This document shows positions 54,739 through 64,000 of a stretch of DNA of 64,000 nucleotides, one piece after another (the first letter of the stretch is position 1; each line of letters starts with the position of its first letter). The stretch lies in contig CAVWRJ010000025.1 in assembly GCA_963757335.1 (NCBI GenBank), forward strand, positions 806,001 through 870,000, given 5' to 3'. Under the pieces are notes generated by a model, which worked only from the letters and a program-made list of their open reading frames with translations, did not search any database and was not told where the DNA came from. A program made the translations under genes and the position numbers. This stretch comes from DASQPA01 sp963757335 (GTDB lineage Bacteria; Acidobacteriota; Thermoanaerobaculia; Multivoradales; UBA5704).

Positions 54739-55458
54739 CTATGCCACCTTGCTTACGTCAGCGGCTCGGTAGGCCCGCAGCACTCCCGCGAAGTACCGGT
54801 CGAAGCGATCGCAGGTATCGTGGATGGCCTGCAGGGCTTCCTGCTGCATCCGTTCATCGGTGCAGACGCCGGCCACGATCTGCAGACCGTCTTGCACGTG
54901 GTACACGTCCTCGGTCGCGTGGATGGTGAAGAACTGCAGGGCCTCGGGGGCGACCCCATAAACCTTGGGCAGTAGATCCTTGGTCGCGCGGCCGGCCTTC
55001 TGCTCGAGGTTCTGTCCTTCACTCGCGATGGCGATCGCCGCGGCTGCTCGGTGGAAGTTCTTCGGGTCCTTGAGAAGGTTCCAACGAAAATCGATCAGCT
55101 CCAGGGTGTCGGGCAGCGGTGTCGCACGCTCCATCTCCTCGTCGGTGATGCCGATGCCGTGAAGGAAATTCTGCATCAGCTTGAGATGATTGTCGCTCTT
55201 CGACATCCTACCCGTCTCCTCCTCGAAGAGGTTGATCGCGAGCTTGATGCGGAACTCCTCGATCGGGCAGTTGTGATAGAGCCCGCCAACGTAGCGCGCG
55301 AAGTTCTTGGTGAGCTGATAGCCCTGCAGCGCGAACATCCGTAGCAACTCCGGGTTGCCTGGCGGCTTCTCGAGCTCGGCGACGATCTCGTGATCCTGGA
55401 CCAGCCTCTGGTGGAGCTGGCGCTCCATCTCATCGATGAACTCTTGCTTGCTCAGCAT
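54739..55458 (-). CDS. Haem-oxygenase-like diiron oxidase (HDO) family protein
   Basis: A 239-residue all-helical protein of the TenA/PqqC-like fold. The expected six metal ligands are present: one of the glutamates 79-81 with H91, E147, and H180, D184, H187 in HATEDVYH. This is the pattern of iron-containing HDO enzymes such as UndA (fatty acid to terminal alkene), BesC (amino acid cleavage) and the SznF central domain (N-oxygenation). Which reaction applies here is unknown; the place directly after an acyl ligase makes a fatty acyl or amino acid substrate plausible. ATG 55458 is chosen because GAGGGGG lies upstream; the frame is open to 55518. It overlaps the ligase gene by 29 bases, implying coupled translation. 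Confidence 0.82.
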   Translation of the reverse strand: MLSKQEFIDEMERQLHQRLVQDHEIVAELEKPPGNPELLRMFALQGYQLTKNFARYVGGLYHNCPIEEFRIKLAINLFEEETGRMSKSDNHLKLMQNFLHGIGITDEEMERATPLPDTLELIDFRWNLLKDPKNFHRAAAAIAIASEGQNLEQKAGRATKDLLPKVYGVAPEALQFFTIHATEDVYHVQDGLQIVAGVCTDERMQQEALQAIHDTCDRFDRYFAGVLRAYRAADVSKVA

Positions 55459-57133
55459 GTCGGATACCCCCTCTAGCGTCGGTCGGTGCTCCGGGATGTC
55501 GGTCCTCAGACAGAACATCCCGATAGCGTTGGAAGATGGCCCTGCGATTGAGCTTCAGGTTCTCAGTGAGGAGTCCGTTCTCGCGCGAGAGCTCCTCACC
55601 CGTGATGTGGGTCTTTTCGATTTTTATCCCGTGCGGCAGTTGACGGTTGGTCTCCGCGACCCACTCCAAGACCGCGTGGCGGTCCTCCTCGGGACGCCGG
55701 ACGACGACCAGAGCCGCGAGGTGCAACAGCCCTTGGCCGAAGACCACACACTGCAGCACCAAGGGCGATCTTTCCAGGCGATCCTCGAGGATCTCTGGAT
55801 GGATTTTGTTCCCGTCGCTGGTGATAATGATTTCTTTCTTCCTCCCTTTAAGACGGAGAAAGCCGTCGGCGTCGAAGTAGCCGATGTCGCCGGTGGCGAT
55901 CCGTCCGGGGCCGAGGTACGTTGCGGTCGCGTCTGCCGGGTCGGCTTCGAAATAGCCAGTGGTAAGAAAGGCGTCGCGCTCGACGATGATCTCGCCATCC
56001 TCGGCCAGACGCACGCTGCCGGGTACGATCGGCTTGCCTACCGTGCCGATCCGGTTTTCTTCCAGCGTATTGAAGGCGATCGGACCGCTCTCGGTCAGGC
56101 CGTAACCTTCGACCAGCGGTAGCCCCGTCTCGGCGAAGAACTCGAGCGTCGTGCGCCGTACCGGCGCCATGCCCGTCCACATCAGCCGCATACGCCCGCC
56201 GAAGCTCTCCCGCAACTTGCCGTAGCAGACATCGCGCAGCCGCTGCCGCAGTCCTGCGGACGGCGCGACCCGAGCCAGGGAGCGTGCCGCACGGAATGCC
56301 GCCCGCTTCTGCCAGGGCTGGCCGCGCACCGCCTCTTCGAACTGCTTCTGGACCGATTCGAAGAGGATCGGAGGCGCCAGACAGAGAGTGGGGTGGAAGT
56401 CCTTGAGCCCCTGGAAGAGCTGCCCCGATTTCACCACCGCCAGGTTCACCCCATAGTTGATGCAGCCATAGATCATCAGCCGCTGCTGATAGCTGTGGAG
56501 TGGCAGGAAGACCAGGAATGTGTCGTCGCGGTAGAAGCGGTAGTGGGAGCAGTAATGGTCGATGACCGCGAGCGTGCCGGGACCCGAGGTTTTGAGCGCC
56601 TTCAACCGGCCCGAGGAGCCCGAGGAGAAAACGATCGAGGGGATGCTCTCCTCCCCCAGGACTGGCGCCACGGCACGGACCGTCACCTGACTCGAAGTCG
56701 GAGCGTCAAGGAACGCCACCGGCTGCTTCAGGGGATAGGGCGGCAGCAGGTCGGACGAGGCGAGCAGGAGGCTCAACCGGTAGTGCTCGAAATGGCCGCC
56801 GAGCTCGGCGACAGGAGTCTCGTCCGGGAAGGGGACCGTCGTGACCCCGAGTTGAATGAGGGCAAGGTCGTAGACCATCCATGCATAGGAATTGGAAGCG
56901 AAGATCCCGACCCGCATACCGCGCCGAACGCCGTAGGACTCGAGCCGTCGGCGGGCCTGCTCGACGTCCGTTAGAACTTCAGGGAAGGTCTTCTGCACCG
57001 CCTGTCCGGTTTCGTAGAAGGCGACGTGGTTTCCCGGATGATCCGCGAGCCGCAAAACCATCGCCTCCAGGCTCTCGGCCAGGCCCACTGGCGAGATCGG
57101 CTCAGCGCTCGGTAGAGGCTCTGCTCTCATCAT
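55430..57133 (-). CDS. Long-chain acyl-AMP/CoA ligase (FadD/VLACS-like)
   Basis: A 567-residue member of the ANL superfamily. The P-loop is SSGSSGRLKA (less canonical than TSGSTGxPKG), followed by FLPLHSYQQRLMIYG, LVEGYGLTES (core a5), ATGDIGYFDADG (a7) and LKGRKKEIIITSDG (a8). The segment YGKLRESFGGRMRLMWTGMAPV is typical of long-chain acyl-CoA synthetases. It has no carrier domain of its own, so it probably activates a fatty acid and passes it to CoA or to the free N-terminal carrier of NRPS-b. It lacks the N-terminal features of the FAAL at 4816, so the two loci use different starters. The start (57133 or 57130, ATGATG) follows AGGAG by 7 bases and overlaps the NRPS-c stop by about 30 bases. 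Confidence 0.86.
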   Translation of the reverse strand: MMRAEPLPSAEPISPVGLAESLEAMVLRLADHPGNHVAFYETGQAVQKTFPEVLTDVEQARRRLESYGVRRGMRVGIFASNSYAWMVYDLALIQLGVTTVPFPDETPVAELGGHFEHYRLSLLLASSDLLPPYPLKQPVAFLDAPTSSQVTVRAVAPVLGEESIPSIVFSSGSSGRLKALKTSGPGTLAVIDHYCSHYRFYRDDTFLVFLPLHSYQQRLMIYGCINYGVNLAVVKSGQLFQGLKDFHPTLCLAPPILFESVQKQFEEAVRGQPWQKRAAFRAARSLARVAPSAGLRQRLRDVCYGKLRESFGGRMRLMWTGMAPVRRTTLEFFAETGLPLVEGYGLTESGPIAFNTLEENRIGTVGKPIVPGSVRLAEDGEIIVERDAFLTTGYFEADPADATATYLGPGRIATGDIGYFDADGFLRLKGRKKEIIITSDGNKIHPEILEDRLERSPLVLQCVVFGQGLLHLAALVVVRRPEEDRHAVLEWVAETNRQLPHGIKIEKTHITGEELSRENGLLTENLKLNRRAIFQRYRDVLSEDRHPGAPTDARGGIRHAEQARVHR

Positions 57134-60100
57134 TCTCCATCTCCTGTGGCCAGCACGGTTGGGCAGTCTCCCGAGGCATAGGCACACCGCCGAGTGACAC
57201 CTTAAGGATCGCCGCCAGAGTCCCGACCTGCGGTCTCTGCAACAGGCTGTAATGGTTCCCCTCCAGCTCCTGTACGTCGAGGGTACCAGCGGCCACGGCG
57301 CCCCAGCCAAGATTCGCGTCCCCGTCCGCCAGCGGGCGCTCGGAGGCGCGGACGAGCAACAGCCGGCCGGAGTAGGGCTGCGGGACGTAGCCATAGAGGG
57401 CCGCCAGGTTTCGCTTGAACAGCTCGTAGAGGCCCCGGGCGTCAGCCAGATCGAGATCCGCGGCGGGGTGGGCCGAGGCCCGCACTCGCTCTAGGAGATC
57501 GCCTACAGAGCTGCCGGTTTCACGAGAGCCGACGAAGTCCCCGAAATCGATCCCGGAGCTGCCAGCCAGGTCGCGCTCGAACCACTCGGCGAGCGCCGCA
57601 TCCGCGATCTCCTCCGTAGCGTTAGCGCTGGCGCCGGCCGGACAGGCGGCGTCGAGGAGGGCTACGAGGTCTACCATCTCCCCCGCCCGGGTCAGCTGCT
57701 GCGCCATCTCGAAGGCGATCACCGCGCCCATGGACCAGCCGCCGAGACAATAGGGCCCTGCGGGTTGGCGGTCACGCACGACCTGGACGAAGTACCGTGC
57801 CCGGTCCTCAATCCGCGCGAGCGACTGGCCACCGACGAGCTCGGGCGCCTGCAGGCCGAAGAATGGCTGCTCCGGACCCATCTGGCGGGCCAGCTCGGCG
57901 TAGCACAAAACGCTTCCCCCTACGGGATGGACGCAGAAGAACGGCGTGCGGGCCCCCAGGGGCTGGATCTCCACCAACCCCGGCCACCCCGGGCCTTCCC
58001 CAGGTCCCTGCCGTAGCAGCGCTGCCAGCCGTTCAACCGTCGCGCCACGGAAGAGGACGGAGAGGGGAAGGTGCCGCTGGAAACGCTTCCGCACGTGAGC
58101 CATCAGCCGCAACGCGAGCAGGGAATGGCCACCCAGCTCGAAAAAATCTTCGGTCACCCCGACCTTCGGGATCCCCAGCACCTCTTCCCAAAGTCGCGCG
58201 AGCTGCAGCTCTAGGGCGTCGCGCGGCGGTACCGTCGTGCGCGTGCGCCCCTCTGTCGCTGGTCCCTCGGCGAGCACGGCCAGAGCCCGCCGGTCCAGCT
58301 TGCGGTTCGCCGTCAAGGGCAGCGCCGGCAGTGGAACGAAGGCCGCCGGCAGCATGTGCTCAGGCAGGCGTCGCCGCAGTAGGGCGCGCAGGTTGGCCGC
58401 GGTCGGCGCCTCAGCTCCCAGCTCCGCCACTACGCAGGCCACCAGCCGCACATCTCCCGAGGCGTCCGAGCGCGCGACCACGCCCGCTTCGCGCACTCCC
58501 TCATGCTCGGCGAGGATCGCCTCGATTTCTCCGAGCTCGATGCGGAAGCCGCGGATCTTCACCTGGTGATCGATCCGTCCCAGGAACTCGAGCTCCCCGT
58601 CCGGTAGGTGGCGCGCCAGGTCTCCAGTGCGGTAGACACGGGCCCCTGGCTCCGCCGCGAAGGGGTCGGGGACGAAGCGTTCCGCCGTGAGGTCCGGACG
58701 CCCTGCATAACAGCGAACCACGCCGGCCCCTCCCAGGTAGACCTCTCCCGCCGTTCCCACCGGCGCCGGCAGCATACCGGCGTCGAGCACGTAGACGCCG
58801 GTGTTGGCGACCGGCCGACCGAGCGATACCAAGGGGGCGCCCTCTTCCACCCGATGCACGGTGGACCAGACCGTGGTCTCCGTGGGCCCGTAAAGGTTCC
58901 ACAGGGACTCCGTCCTGCAGAGCAGCGCTGCCGCCAGATCACGCGGCAGGGCCTCGCCACCACACAACGCACGCAGACCGGGGGTCCCCTCCCAGCCCGC
59001 CTCCAGGATCAACCTCCAGGTGGCGGGTGTCGCCTGCATTACGGTGGGAGGCTCACGGTTGAGGAGCTCCACCAACCGCTCGCCGTTCGTCGTCACCTCG
59101 CTGCTGGCCAGCCATACTCGAGCACCCACGGTCAAAGGCAGGAGCAGCTCGAGGACGGCGATGTCGAAAGAGAGGCTGGTAACCGCCAGGAGACGATCCT
59201 GAGGTCCCAATCCCGGTCGGCGCTGCATCGAGAGAAGGAAGTTGACCACCCCCCGGTGCGGTACGACGACTCCCTTCGGCCGGCCGGTGGAGCCCGAGGT
59301 GTAGATCACGTATGCGGGGTTGGCCGGAGTCCCCGGCCTGCCCGGCACCTGGCACTCCCCTTCCCCACCATCGGCTGCCGCCGCCTCGTCGAGACGGAGC
59401 ACGACGACGCTGTCCCGCGCCAGCCCGGCCGCCAGGTCCCCCTCTGTCAGCAGAACTCGCGCCTCGGAGTCCTCCACCATGAAGGCCAAACGCTCCCGAG
59501 GGTAGGCGGGGTCCAGGGGCACGTAGGCGCCCCCCGCCTTGAGTACCGCTAGCACGGCGACCGGAAGATCGATCGTACGGCGCAAGCAGACGCCAACCCG
59601 AATCTCCGGCCCCACTCCCAGCCGGCGCAACCGGCGGGCGATCCTCTCCGCCCGGCTGCCGAGCTCCTCGTAGGTCCAGGTGCGCTCGCCCTGGATCAAC
59701 GCCGGGGAGCAGGGTGTACGCGCGATCTGGTTCTCGATCAGATGGTGGACCAGCATCCCCTCCGGGGGCTCCGGCAGCTCCGGCAGCGAGCGATTCCAGC
59801 TCTCGAGCTGCTGACGCTCCTCAGGCGCGAGAAGGCAGACTGCATCGTGGCGGGCCTGCGGCTGTTCCGCCATCGCCGCGAAAGCGGCCAGGTGATAGCC
59901 GATGATCCGCTCCACCTGCTCGGCGCACAGCTCGCGCGTGTCGTAGTCCACAGCGAGATGGAGCCGCGTCGAGACCGGGTCGAGGTTGAGATATAGGGTG
60001 AGCGGGAAATAGGTCTGGTCCGAAGGGGCGCTCGCTCCGAGCACCTCGAGCCCATCGAGCCCCACGAGCCCTGCGAAAACGTGGAAGTGAGTGAAGTTGA

Positions 60101-63100
60101 ATACCGTCTCAAAAACCGCGCCGCCGTACTCGCGGTGCAGCTCGGCGAGAGGAAAACGACGGTAGGGCAAGAGCTCCCACTCCGCCGCGAAGGCGCTTTG
60201 CACGAGTTCCTCCCAGGTCCCCCCGGAAAGGTCTAACCGCAGCGGCACCGCGTTGAGGAAGAGACCGAGGACCTGGTCACCATCCGGCTCCTCCGGCCTG
60301 CCGTTGGCGAGCAGGCCGGCGACGACGTCGGTTTGCCCTGCGAGGAGACCGATCACCCGCAGGTGGGCGGCGAGAAGTGCACTCTTCAGGGGTACCGCGA
60401 GCGAACGAACCAGTCTCTGCAGCCCATGCACGATGACTGCCGACACTTCCAGGGGACGGCGGGCGTGGAATTCCCTCTCCGGTCTCGAGTCATCATTCCA
60501 TCGCGGAAGCTGGACTCGTTGAGCGCCCTGCAGCCGATCTTTCCAGAAGGCCTGCGCTTCCATGGACTGCCGGGTCCCCCGCTCGAGAGCTACGAAGTCC
60601 CGGTACGAAACCGCGGGAGGCGGTGGCAGGGCGGGGTCCTCTCCGCGCAGGCGTGCTGCGTAGTCGCGGAAGAGCTCTGTAGCCATAAGCGCCATGCTCC
60701 AGCCGTCGAGGATCGAGTGCACCAGGGCGAGGCGAAAAACATCGTTACCCGTGCGGTGGACGTGAATCCGCGCGAAGGGAGCGCGGTCCCAGGAGAACTT
60801 CGCCTGCCGCTCCGCGCGTTCCCAGGCGTTGATGCGCGCCTCCAGGGCAGCAGCGGGCAGAGAACGCAGGTCCTCCACAATAAGCGGTACGGTAGCCTCG
60901 GAATGGACCCGCTGGATCGGCTCGGTGAAGCCGGTGAGGTCGAACGAGGTGCGCAGCATCGGATGCCGGCGGACCAACCGCCGTAGGGCGCCGCGCAGGG
61001 CCGCGGCGTCAAAGCGGCCGCGCAGACGGAAGCTGGTGATGTAGACCTCGTAGTCGACGCTGTACTCGCTATGGAAAATCAGCCCCTCCTGGAGCCTGGA
61101 GAGGGGAAAGGCGTCCTCCACGTCCTCGGGGAGCCGACGGCGCTCCGCCGCCGTGAGCAGAGGGAAAGGCTCCGTCCATGCGACTTCAAAGAGATCGGAG
61201 ACAGCGGAGCGATCGGAGTGGCGCACCTCGCGCGCCAGCTCCGCGATAGTGCGATGGGCGAAGAGCTGCTGCAAGGAGAGTTCGAGACCCAGGACGCGAG
61301 CGCGCGAGCGCACCTGGATGCTGCGGATCGAGTCGCCCCCGAGCTCGAAGAAGTTGTCGTGGATCCCCACCCGATCGATCCCAAGCACCTGCGACCAGAT
61401 GGCGGCCAGCCCCTCCTCGACCGGCCCGCGCGGGGCCACGAAGCGCTCCCGGAGTTCCGGACGCTCTGGTCCCGGCGCGGGGAGGGCGCGGTGATCCAGC
61501 TTGCCGTTGGCCGAGAGGGGGAAACCGTCCAGAAAGACGAAATGGGCGGGGATCATGAACTCCGGGAGCTGACGGCCTAGGAAGGCGCGCAACTCGCCCA
61601 GGGGAATGGGCGCTGCTTCCGGGGTCACCAGATAGGCTACCAGGCGGAGTTCCCCCTGCTCGTCCGCCGTGGCAGTCACTACCGCCTCGCGCACTGCCGG
61701 GTAGCCGGCGAGAACCGCCTCGACCTCTCCCAGCTCGATGCGGAAGCCCCGGATCTTCGTCTGGTGGTCGATACGCCCCAGGAAGTCGAGACCTCCGTCA
61801 GGGCGATAGCGGGCCAGGTCGCCCGTCTGGTAGAGGCGCTCCCCGGGGATTTCGGCGTATGGATCGGGGACGAACCGCTCCGCGGTCAGGTCGGGGCGGC
61901 CGATATATCCGCGAGCCAGGCCGACGCCGCCCAGGTAGAGTTGGGCGGGGACGCCGAGGGGCGAGAGCTGTAGGCGCTTGTCGAGAACCAGGGTGCGCAT
62001 TCCCGCAATGGGCCGTCCGATCGAGATCCGCGGCAAACCGCTGCCCGGCGAGCAGCGCGAGGCCGTCACGTCGACCGAGGCCTCGGTCGGGCCGTACAGG
62101 TTGTGCAACTCGGCATCCAGCCGGGAGAAGAAGCGCTCCACAAGTTCGACCGACAGGGCCTCGCCGCTGCAGATCACGCGGCGCAGGGTGCCACAACCCG
62201 AGAGATCGTCCTCCGTCAGGAAGGCACCCAGCATTGAGGGGACGAAATGTAGCGTGGTGATCCCTGCCGCCGCGATCAAGCGCGCCAGGTAGGTGGAGTC
62301 CTGATGCCCACCCGGACGGGCGAGCACCAGACAGGAGCCGGTAATCAGGGGCCAGAAGAGCTCCCAGACCGAGACGTCGAAGCCGATGGGAGTCTTCTGG
62401 AGCACACGGTCGGCCGAAGTCAGTTGGTAGGTTTCCTGCATCCAGAGCAGCCGGTTGCAGATACCGCGATGCGCGATGACCACGCCCTTGGGCCTGCCGG
62501 TCGAGCCCGAGGTATAGATCACGTAGGCGGGGTTATCGGGGAGGACCCGTCCGGAGGGCGGCAGGTCAGGGAGAGGCTCGCCCTCGAGCCCCCCGGCGTC
62601 GAGGAGCACCACCCGGGCGGCGGACGCGGGGAGCAGGCCAGCGAGCCTCTCCTCGGTGAGCAGGATCACGGCACCGGCATCGTGCAGCATGAACGCCAGG
62701 CGCTCCGGCGGATATCCCGGATCGAGAGGCAAGTAGGCCCCACCCGCTTTGAGGATGCCCAGCAGGCCCACGATCAGCTCCCACGAGCGCTGGACGCAGA
62801 TTCCCACCACGCTCTCCGGGCCGACGCCGAGTCGGATGAGGAGGCGAGCGAGCCGGTTTGCCTCCCGGGAGAGCTCGGCGTAGGACCAGCCCTGGCCCTC
62901 AAAAACCACCGCCTGCGCCTCTGGAGTGCGCGCCGCCTGGCGGTCGAAGAGATCGTGCAGGCAAATCTCTCCAGGACCGTCCGTCATCCCTGGCATCCCC
63001 GTGTCGTTCCACTCGGCGAGGAGCTGCGCTCTCTCACCCGCGGCGAGCAGCGGTAGGTCCGCGACCCGCCGTTCCGGCTCAGTCGCGACAGTCACCAGAA

Positions 63101-64000
63101 GAGTGCCAAGGTGTCCTGCCATACGAGCTATCGTGGTCTCTTCGAAGAGGGCAGTCGCGTATTCGAAAGCCCCCTCGAATCCCGCCTCCGTCTCTACCAG
63201 ATATAGGGAGAGGTCTACCTTGGCACTCGCCGTCCCGCGCAGGTGCGGCCGGAAGACCACCCCGGCGGCAGTCGCCTCCGCTGGGGCGCGGTCGAGGGCG
63301 AACAGAACCTGGAACAGCGGATTGCGGCTCAAGTCCCGCCCACCCGGCAGGTCTTCGATCAAACGGTCGAACGGGACGTGCCGGTGCTCGTGCGCTCCCA
63401 GGCAGGTCTCGCGCCCCCGGGCCACCAGGTCGGCAAAGCTAGGATCTCCGACGAGCGAGGTGTGGAGAGCCACGGTGTCGATGAACAGGCCTACCGCCCG
63501 TTCGAGACCGGTATGACCTGAGTCGGCGAACGGGGAGCCGATCACGACACTTTCCTGTCCGGTGTAGCGTTGAAGGAGTGCCTGGAAACCGGCCAGCAGC
63601 ACCATGAAACGGGTCGCGCCCCGGTTGCGCCACCGGGCTTCCAGAGACGCCACGAGGGGGGCCGGCAGGGGGACGTACCGGAGGGCCCCCGCGAAGGACT
63701 GCACTGGCGGTCGTGGGCGGTCCTCCGGCAGCTCCAGGGCCACCGGGGCGTTGGCGAGCTGGCGACGCCAATAGTCGAACCCGGCTTCCATCCCTCCCTC
63801 TTCCATCCAGCGTTGCCGCCAGATCACAAAGTCCCCGAGCTGCAGGGGAGCTACCGAGGACGGAAGGGCAGCGGGTTCTCCCACGGCGAAGGCTTCATAA
63901 AGCACCGCCAGCTCCTCGATCAGGAGTCGCGCCGAGCCGCCGTCCGCGACGATGTGGTGGACGGTGAGGAGGAGCTGGTGCCGTTCTCGGTCCGTCCGGA
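57102..64000 (-). CDS. NRPS-c (5' partial): C - A(Ser) - PCP - C - A(Gly) - PCP - thioesterase
   Basis: The gene enters from beyond the window; the frame is open to 64000, including HHIVADG of the first condensation domain. Next come adenylation 1 (core a3 near 62500; code D-V-W-H-I-S-L-V-D, serine), a carrier with LGGDSI near 61330, a divergent condensation domain whose site reads V-H-S-I-L-D-G (first His lost, catalytic second His kept; near 60710) with FNFTHFHV, adenylation 2 (core a3 near 59290; code D-I-L-Q-L-G-L-V-W, glycine), a carrier (LGGHSL near 58125) and a type I thioesterase (GWSMGA near 57740, LLDAAC, GNHYSL). The thioesterase should release or cyclise the product after glycine. 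It is the first gene of the overlapping minus-strand set visible here. Confidence 0.9.
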   Translation of the reverse strand, partial: RTDRERHQLLLTVHHIVADGGSARLLIEELAVLYEAFAVGEPAALPSSVAPLQLGDFVIWRQRWMEEGGMEAGFDYWRRQLANAPVALELPEDRPRPPVQSFAGALRYVPLPAPLVASLEARWRNRGATRFMVLLAGFQALLQRYTGQESVVIGSPFADSGHTGLERAVGLFIDTVALHTSLVGDPSFADLVARGRETCLGAHEHRHVPFDRLIEDLPGGRDLSRNPLFQVLFALDRAPAEATAAGVVFRPHLRGTASAKVDLSLYLVETEAGFEGAFEYATALFEETTIARMAGHLGTLLVTVATEPERRVADLPLLAAGERAQLLAEWNDTGMPGMTDGPGEICLHDLFDRQAARTPEAQAVVFEGQGWSYAELSREANRLARLLIRLGVGPESVVGICVQRSWELIVGLLGILKAGGAYLPLDPGYPPERLAFMLHDAGAVILLTEERLAGLLPASAARVVLLDAGGLEGEPLPDLPPSGRVLPDNPAYVIYTSGSTGRPKGVVIAHRGICNRLLWMQETYQLTSADRVLQKTPIGFDVSVWELFWPLITGSCLVLARPGGHQDSTYLARLIAAAGITTLHFVPSMLGAFLTEDDLSGCGTLRRVICSGEALSVELVERFFSRLDAELHNLYGPTEASVDVTASRCSPGSGLPRISIGRPIAGMRTLVLDKRLQLSPLGVPAQLYLGGVGLARGYIGRPDLTAERFVPDPYAEIPGERLYQTGDLARYRPDGGLDFLGRIDHQTKIRGFRIELGEVEAVLAGYPAVREAVVTATADEQGELRLVAYLVTPEAAPIPLGELRAFLGRQLPEFMIPAHFVFLDGFPLSANGKLDHRALPAPGPERPELRERFVAPRGPVEEGLAAIWSQVLGIDRVGIHDNFFELGGDSIRSIQVRSRARVLGLELSLQQLFAHRTIAELAREVRHSDRSAVSDLFEVAWTEPFPLLTAAERRRLPEDVEDAFPLSRLQEGLIFHSEYSVDYEVYITSFRLRGRFDAAALRGALRRLVRRHPMLRTSFDLTGFTEPIQRVHSEATVPLIVEDLRSLPAAALEARINAWERAERQAKFSWDRAPFARIHVHRTGNDVFRLALVHSILDGWSMALMATELFRDYAARLRGEDPALPPPPAVSYRDFVALERGTRQSMEAQAFWKDRLQGAQRVQLPRWNDDSRPEREFHARRPLEVSAVIVHGLQRLVRSLAVPLKSALLAAHLRVIGLLAGQTDVVAGLLANGRPEEPDGDQVLGLFLNAVPLRLDLSGGTWEELVQSAFAAEWELLPYRRFPLAELHREYGGAVFETVFNFTHFHVFAGLVGLDGLEVLGASAPSDQTYFPLTLYLNLDPVSTRLHLAVDYDTRELCAEQVERIIGYHLAAFAAMAEQPQARHDAVCLLAPEERQQLESWNRSLPELPEPPEGMLVHHLIENQIARTPCSPALIQGERTWTYEELGSRAERIARRLRRLGVGPEIRVGVCLRRTIDLPVAVLAVLKAGGAYVPLDPAYPRERLAFMVEDSEARVLLTEGDLAAGLARDSVVVLRLDEAAAADGGEGECQVPGRPGTPANPAYVIYTSGSTGRPKGVVVPHRGVVNFLLSMQRRPGLGPQDRLLAVTSLSFDIAVLELLLPLTVGARVWLASSEVTTNGERLVELLNREPPTVMQATPATWRLILEAGWEGTPGLRALCGGEALPRDLAAALLCRTESLWNLYGPTETTVWSTVHRVEEGAPLVSLGRPVANTGVYVLDAGMLPAPVGTAGEVYLGGAGVVRCYAGRPDLTAERFVPDPFAAEPGARVYRTGDLARHLPDGELEFLGRIDHQVKIRGFRIELGEIEAILAEHEGVREAGVVARSDASGDVRLVACVVAELGAEAPTAANLRALLRRRLPEHMLPAAFVPLPALPLTANRKLDRRALAVLAEGPATEGRTRTTVPPRDALELQLARLWEEVLGIPKVGVTEDFFELGGHSLLALRLMAHVRKRFQRHLPLSVLFRGATVERLAALLRQGPGEGPGWPGLVEIQPLGARTPFFCVHPVGGSVLCYAELARQMGPEQPFFGLQAPELVGGQSLARIEDRARYFVQVVRDRQPAGPYCLGGWSMGAVIAFEMAQQLTRAGEMVDLVALLDAACPAGASANATEEIADAALAEWFERDLAGSSGIDFGDFVGSRETGSSVGDLLERVRASAHPAADLDLADARGLYELFKRNLAALYGYVPQPYSGRLLLVRASERPLADGDANLGWGAVAAGTLDVQELEGNHYSLLQRPQVGTLAAILKVSLGGVPMPRETAQPCWPQEMENDESRASTER

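Noticed and set aside
1..64000. tRNA, rRNA, transposase or integrase genes
   Set aside because: None was recognised on either strand; the ends of the NRPS loci show no insertion sequence or attachment site.

Overview
The window is dominated by two large non-ribosomal peptide synthetase (NRPS) loci lying tail to tail in a GC-rich genome. The ADOP-type MacB/FtsX permease at 32942-35404 and the small XRE-type regulator family at the left end point to an Acidobacteriota-type organism, perhaps close to Thermoanaerobaculia. This is inference from gene content only.

Left end (1-4815): an XRE regulator, an orphan HicA-like toxin, a secreted multi-blade BNR/VPS10-like propeller protein, a truncated second XRE gene fused to a 21-bp tandem repeat, an SDR oxidoreductase on the minus strand, and an upstream region with one possible small minus-strand gene. 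A conserved leader of about 60 bp recurs at 1, 565 and 3453.

Plus-strand assembly line (4816-32886): it reads as one lipopeptide synthetase in the order FAAL-ACP / C-A(Ser)-PCP-sulfotransferase / C-A(Thr-like)-PCP / C-thioesterase-A-PCP / C-A-PCP / C-A-PCP / C-A(Cys-like, interrupted by a methyltransferase)-PCP / C-A(basic residue)-PCP. There is no terminal thioesterase. The line is broken by about nine frame changes, seven of them in the first 10 kb. Most look like single extra bases, so sequencing or assembly error is the simplest explanation; decay is the alternative. The unusual parts are a thioesterase with an intact triad placed between a C and an A domain, a sulfotransferase directly after a serine module, and a methyltransferase between A-domain cores a2 and a3. 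Modules 4 and 5 are a near-identical tandem duplication. An ADOP permease follows 55 bp downstream.

Minus-strand locus (64000 down to 35441): genes overlap or are closely spaced and are transcribed right to left. The order is NRPS-c (partial; C-A(Ser)-PCP-C-A(Gly)-PCP-TE), a long-chain acyl-AMP/CoA ligase, a haem-oxygenase-like diiron (HDO) enzyme, NRPS-b (PCP-[C-A-PCP]x3-C, first A reads as Thr), a SyrP/TauD-type Fe(II)/2-oxoglutarate hydroxylase, and NRPS-a (degenerate C-A-PCP-C-PCP). A degraded outer-membrane-protein remnant separates this set from a Tat-exported flavin amine oxidase. The ligase probably charges the free N-terminal carrier domain of NRPS-b, the HDO enzyme may modify the acyl chain or an amino acid, the hydroxylase probably acts on a carrier-bound residue at NRPS-a, and the thioesterase of NRPS-c releases the product. 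Substrate calls come from ten-residue pocket codes read by eye from the translations.
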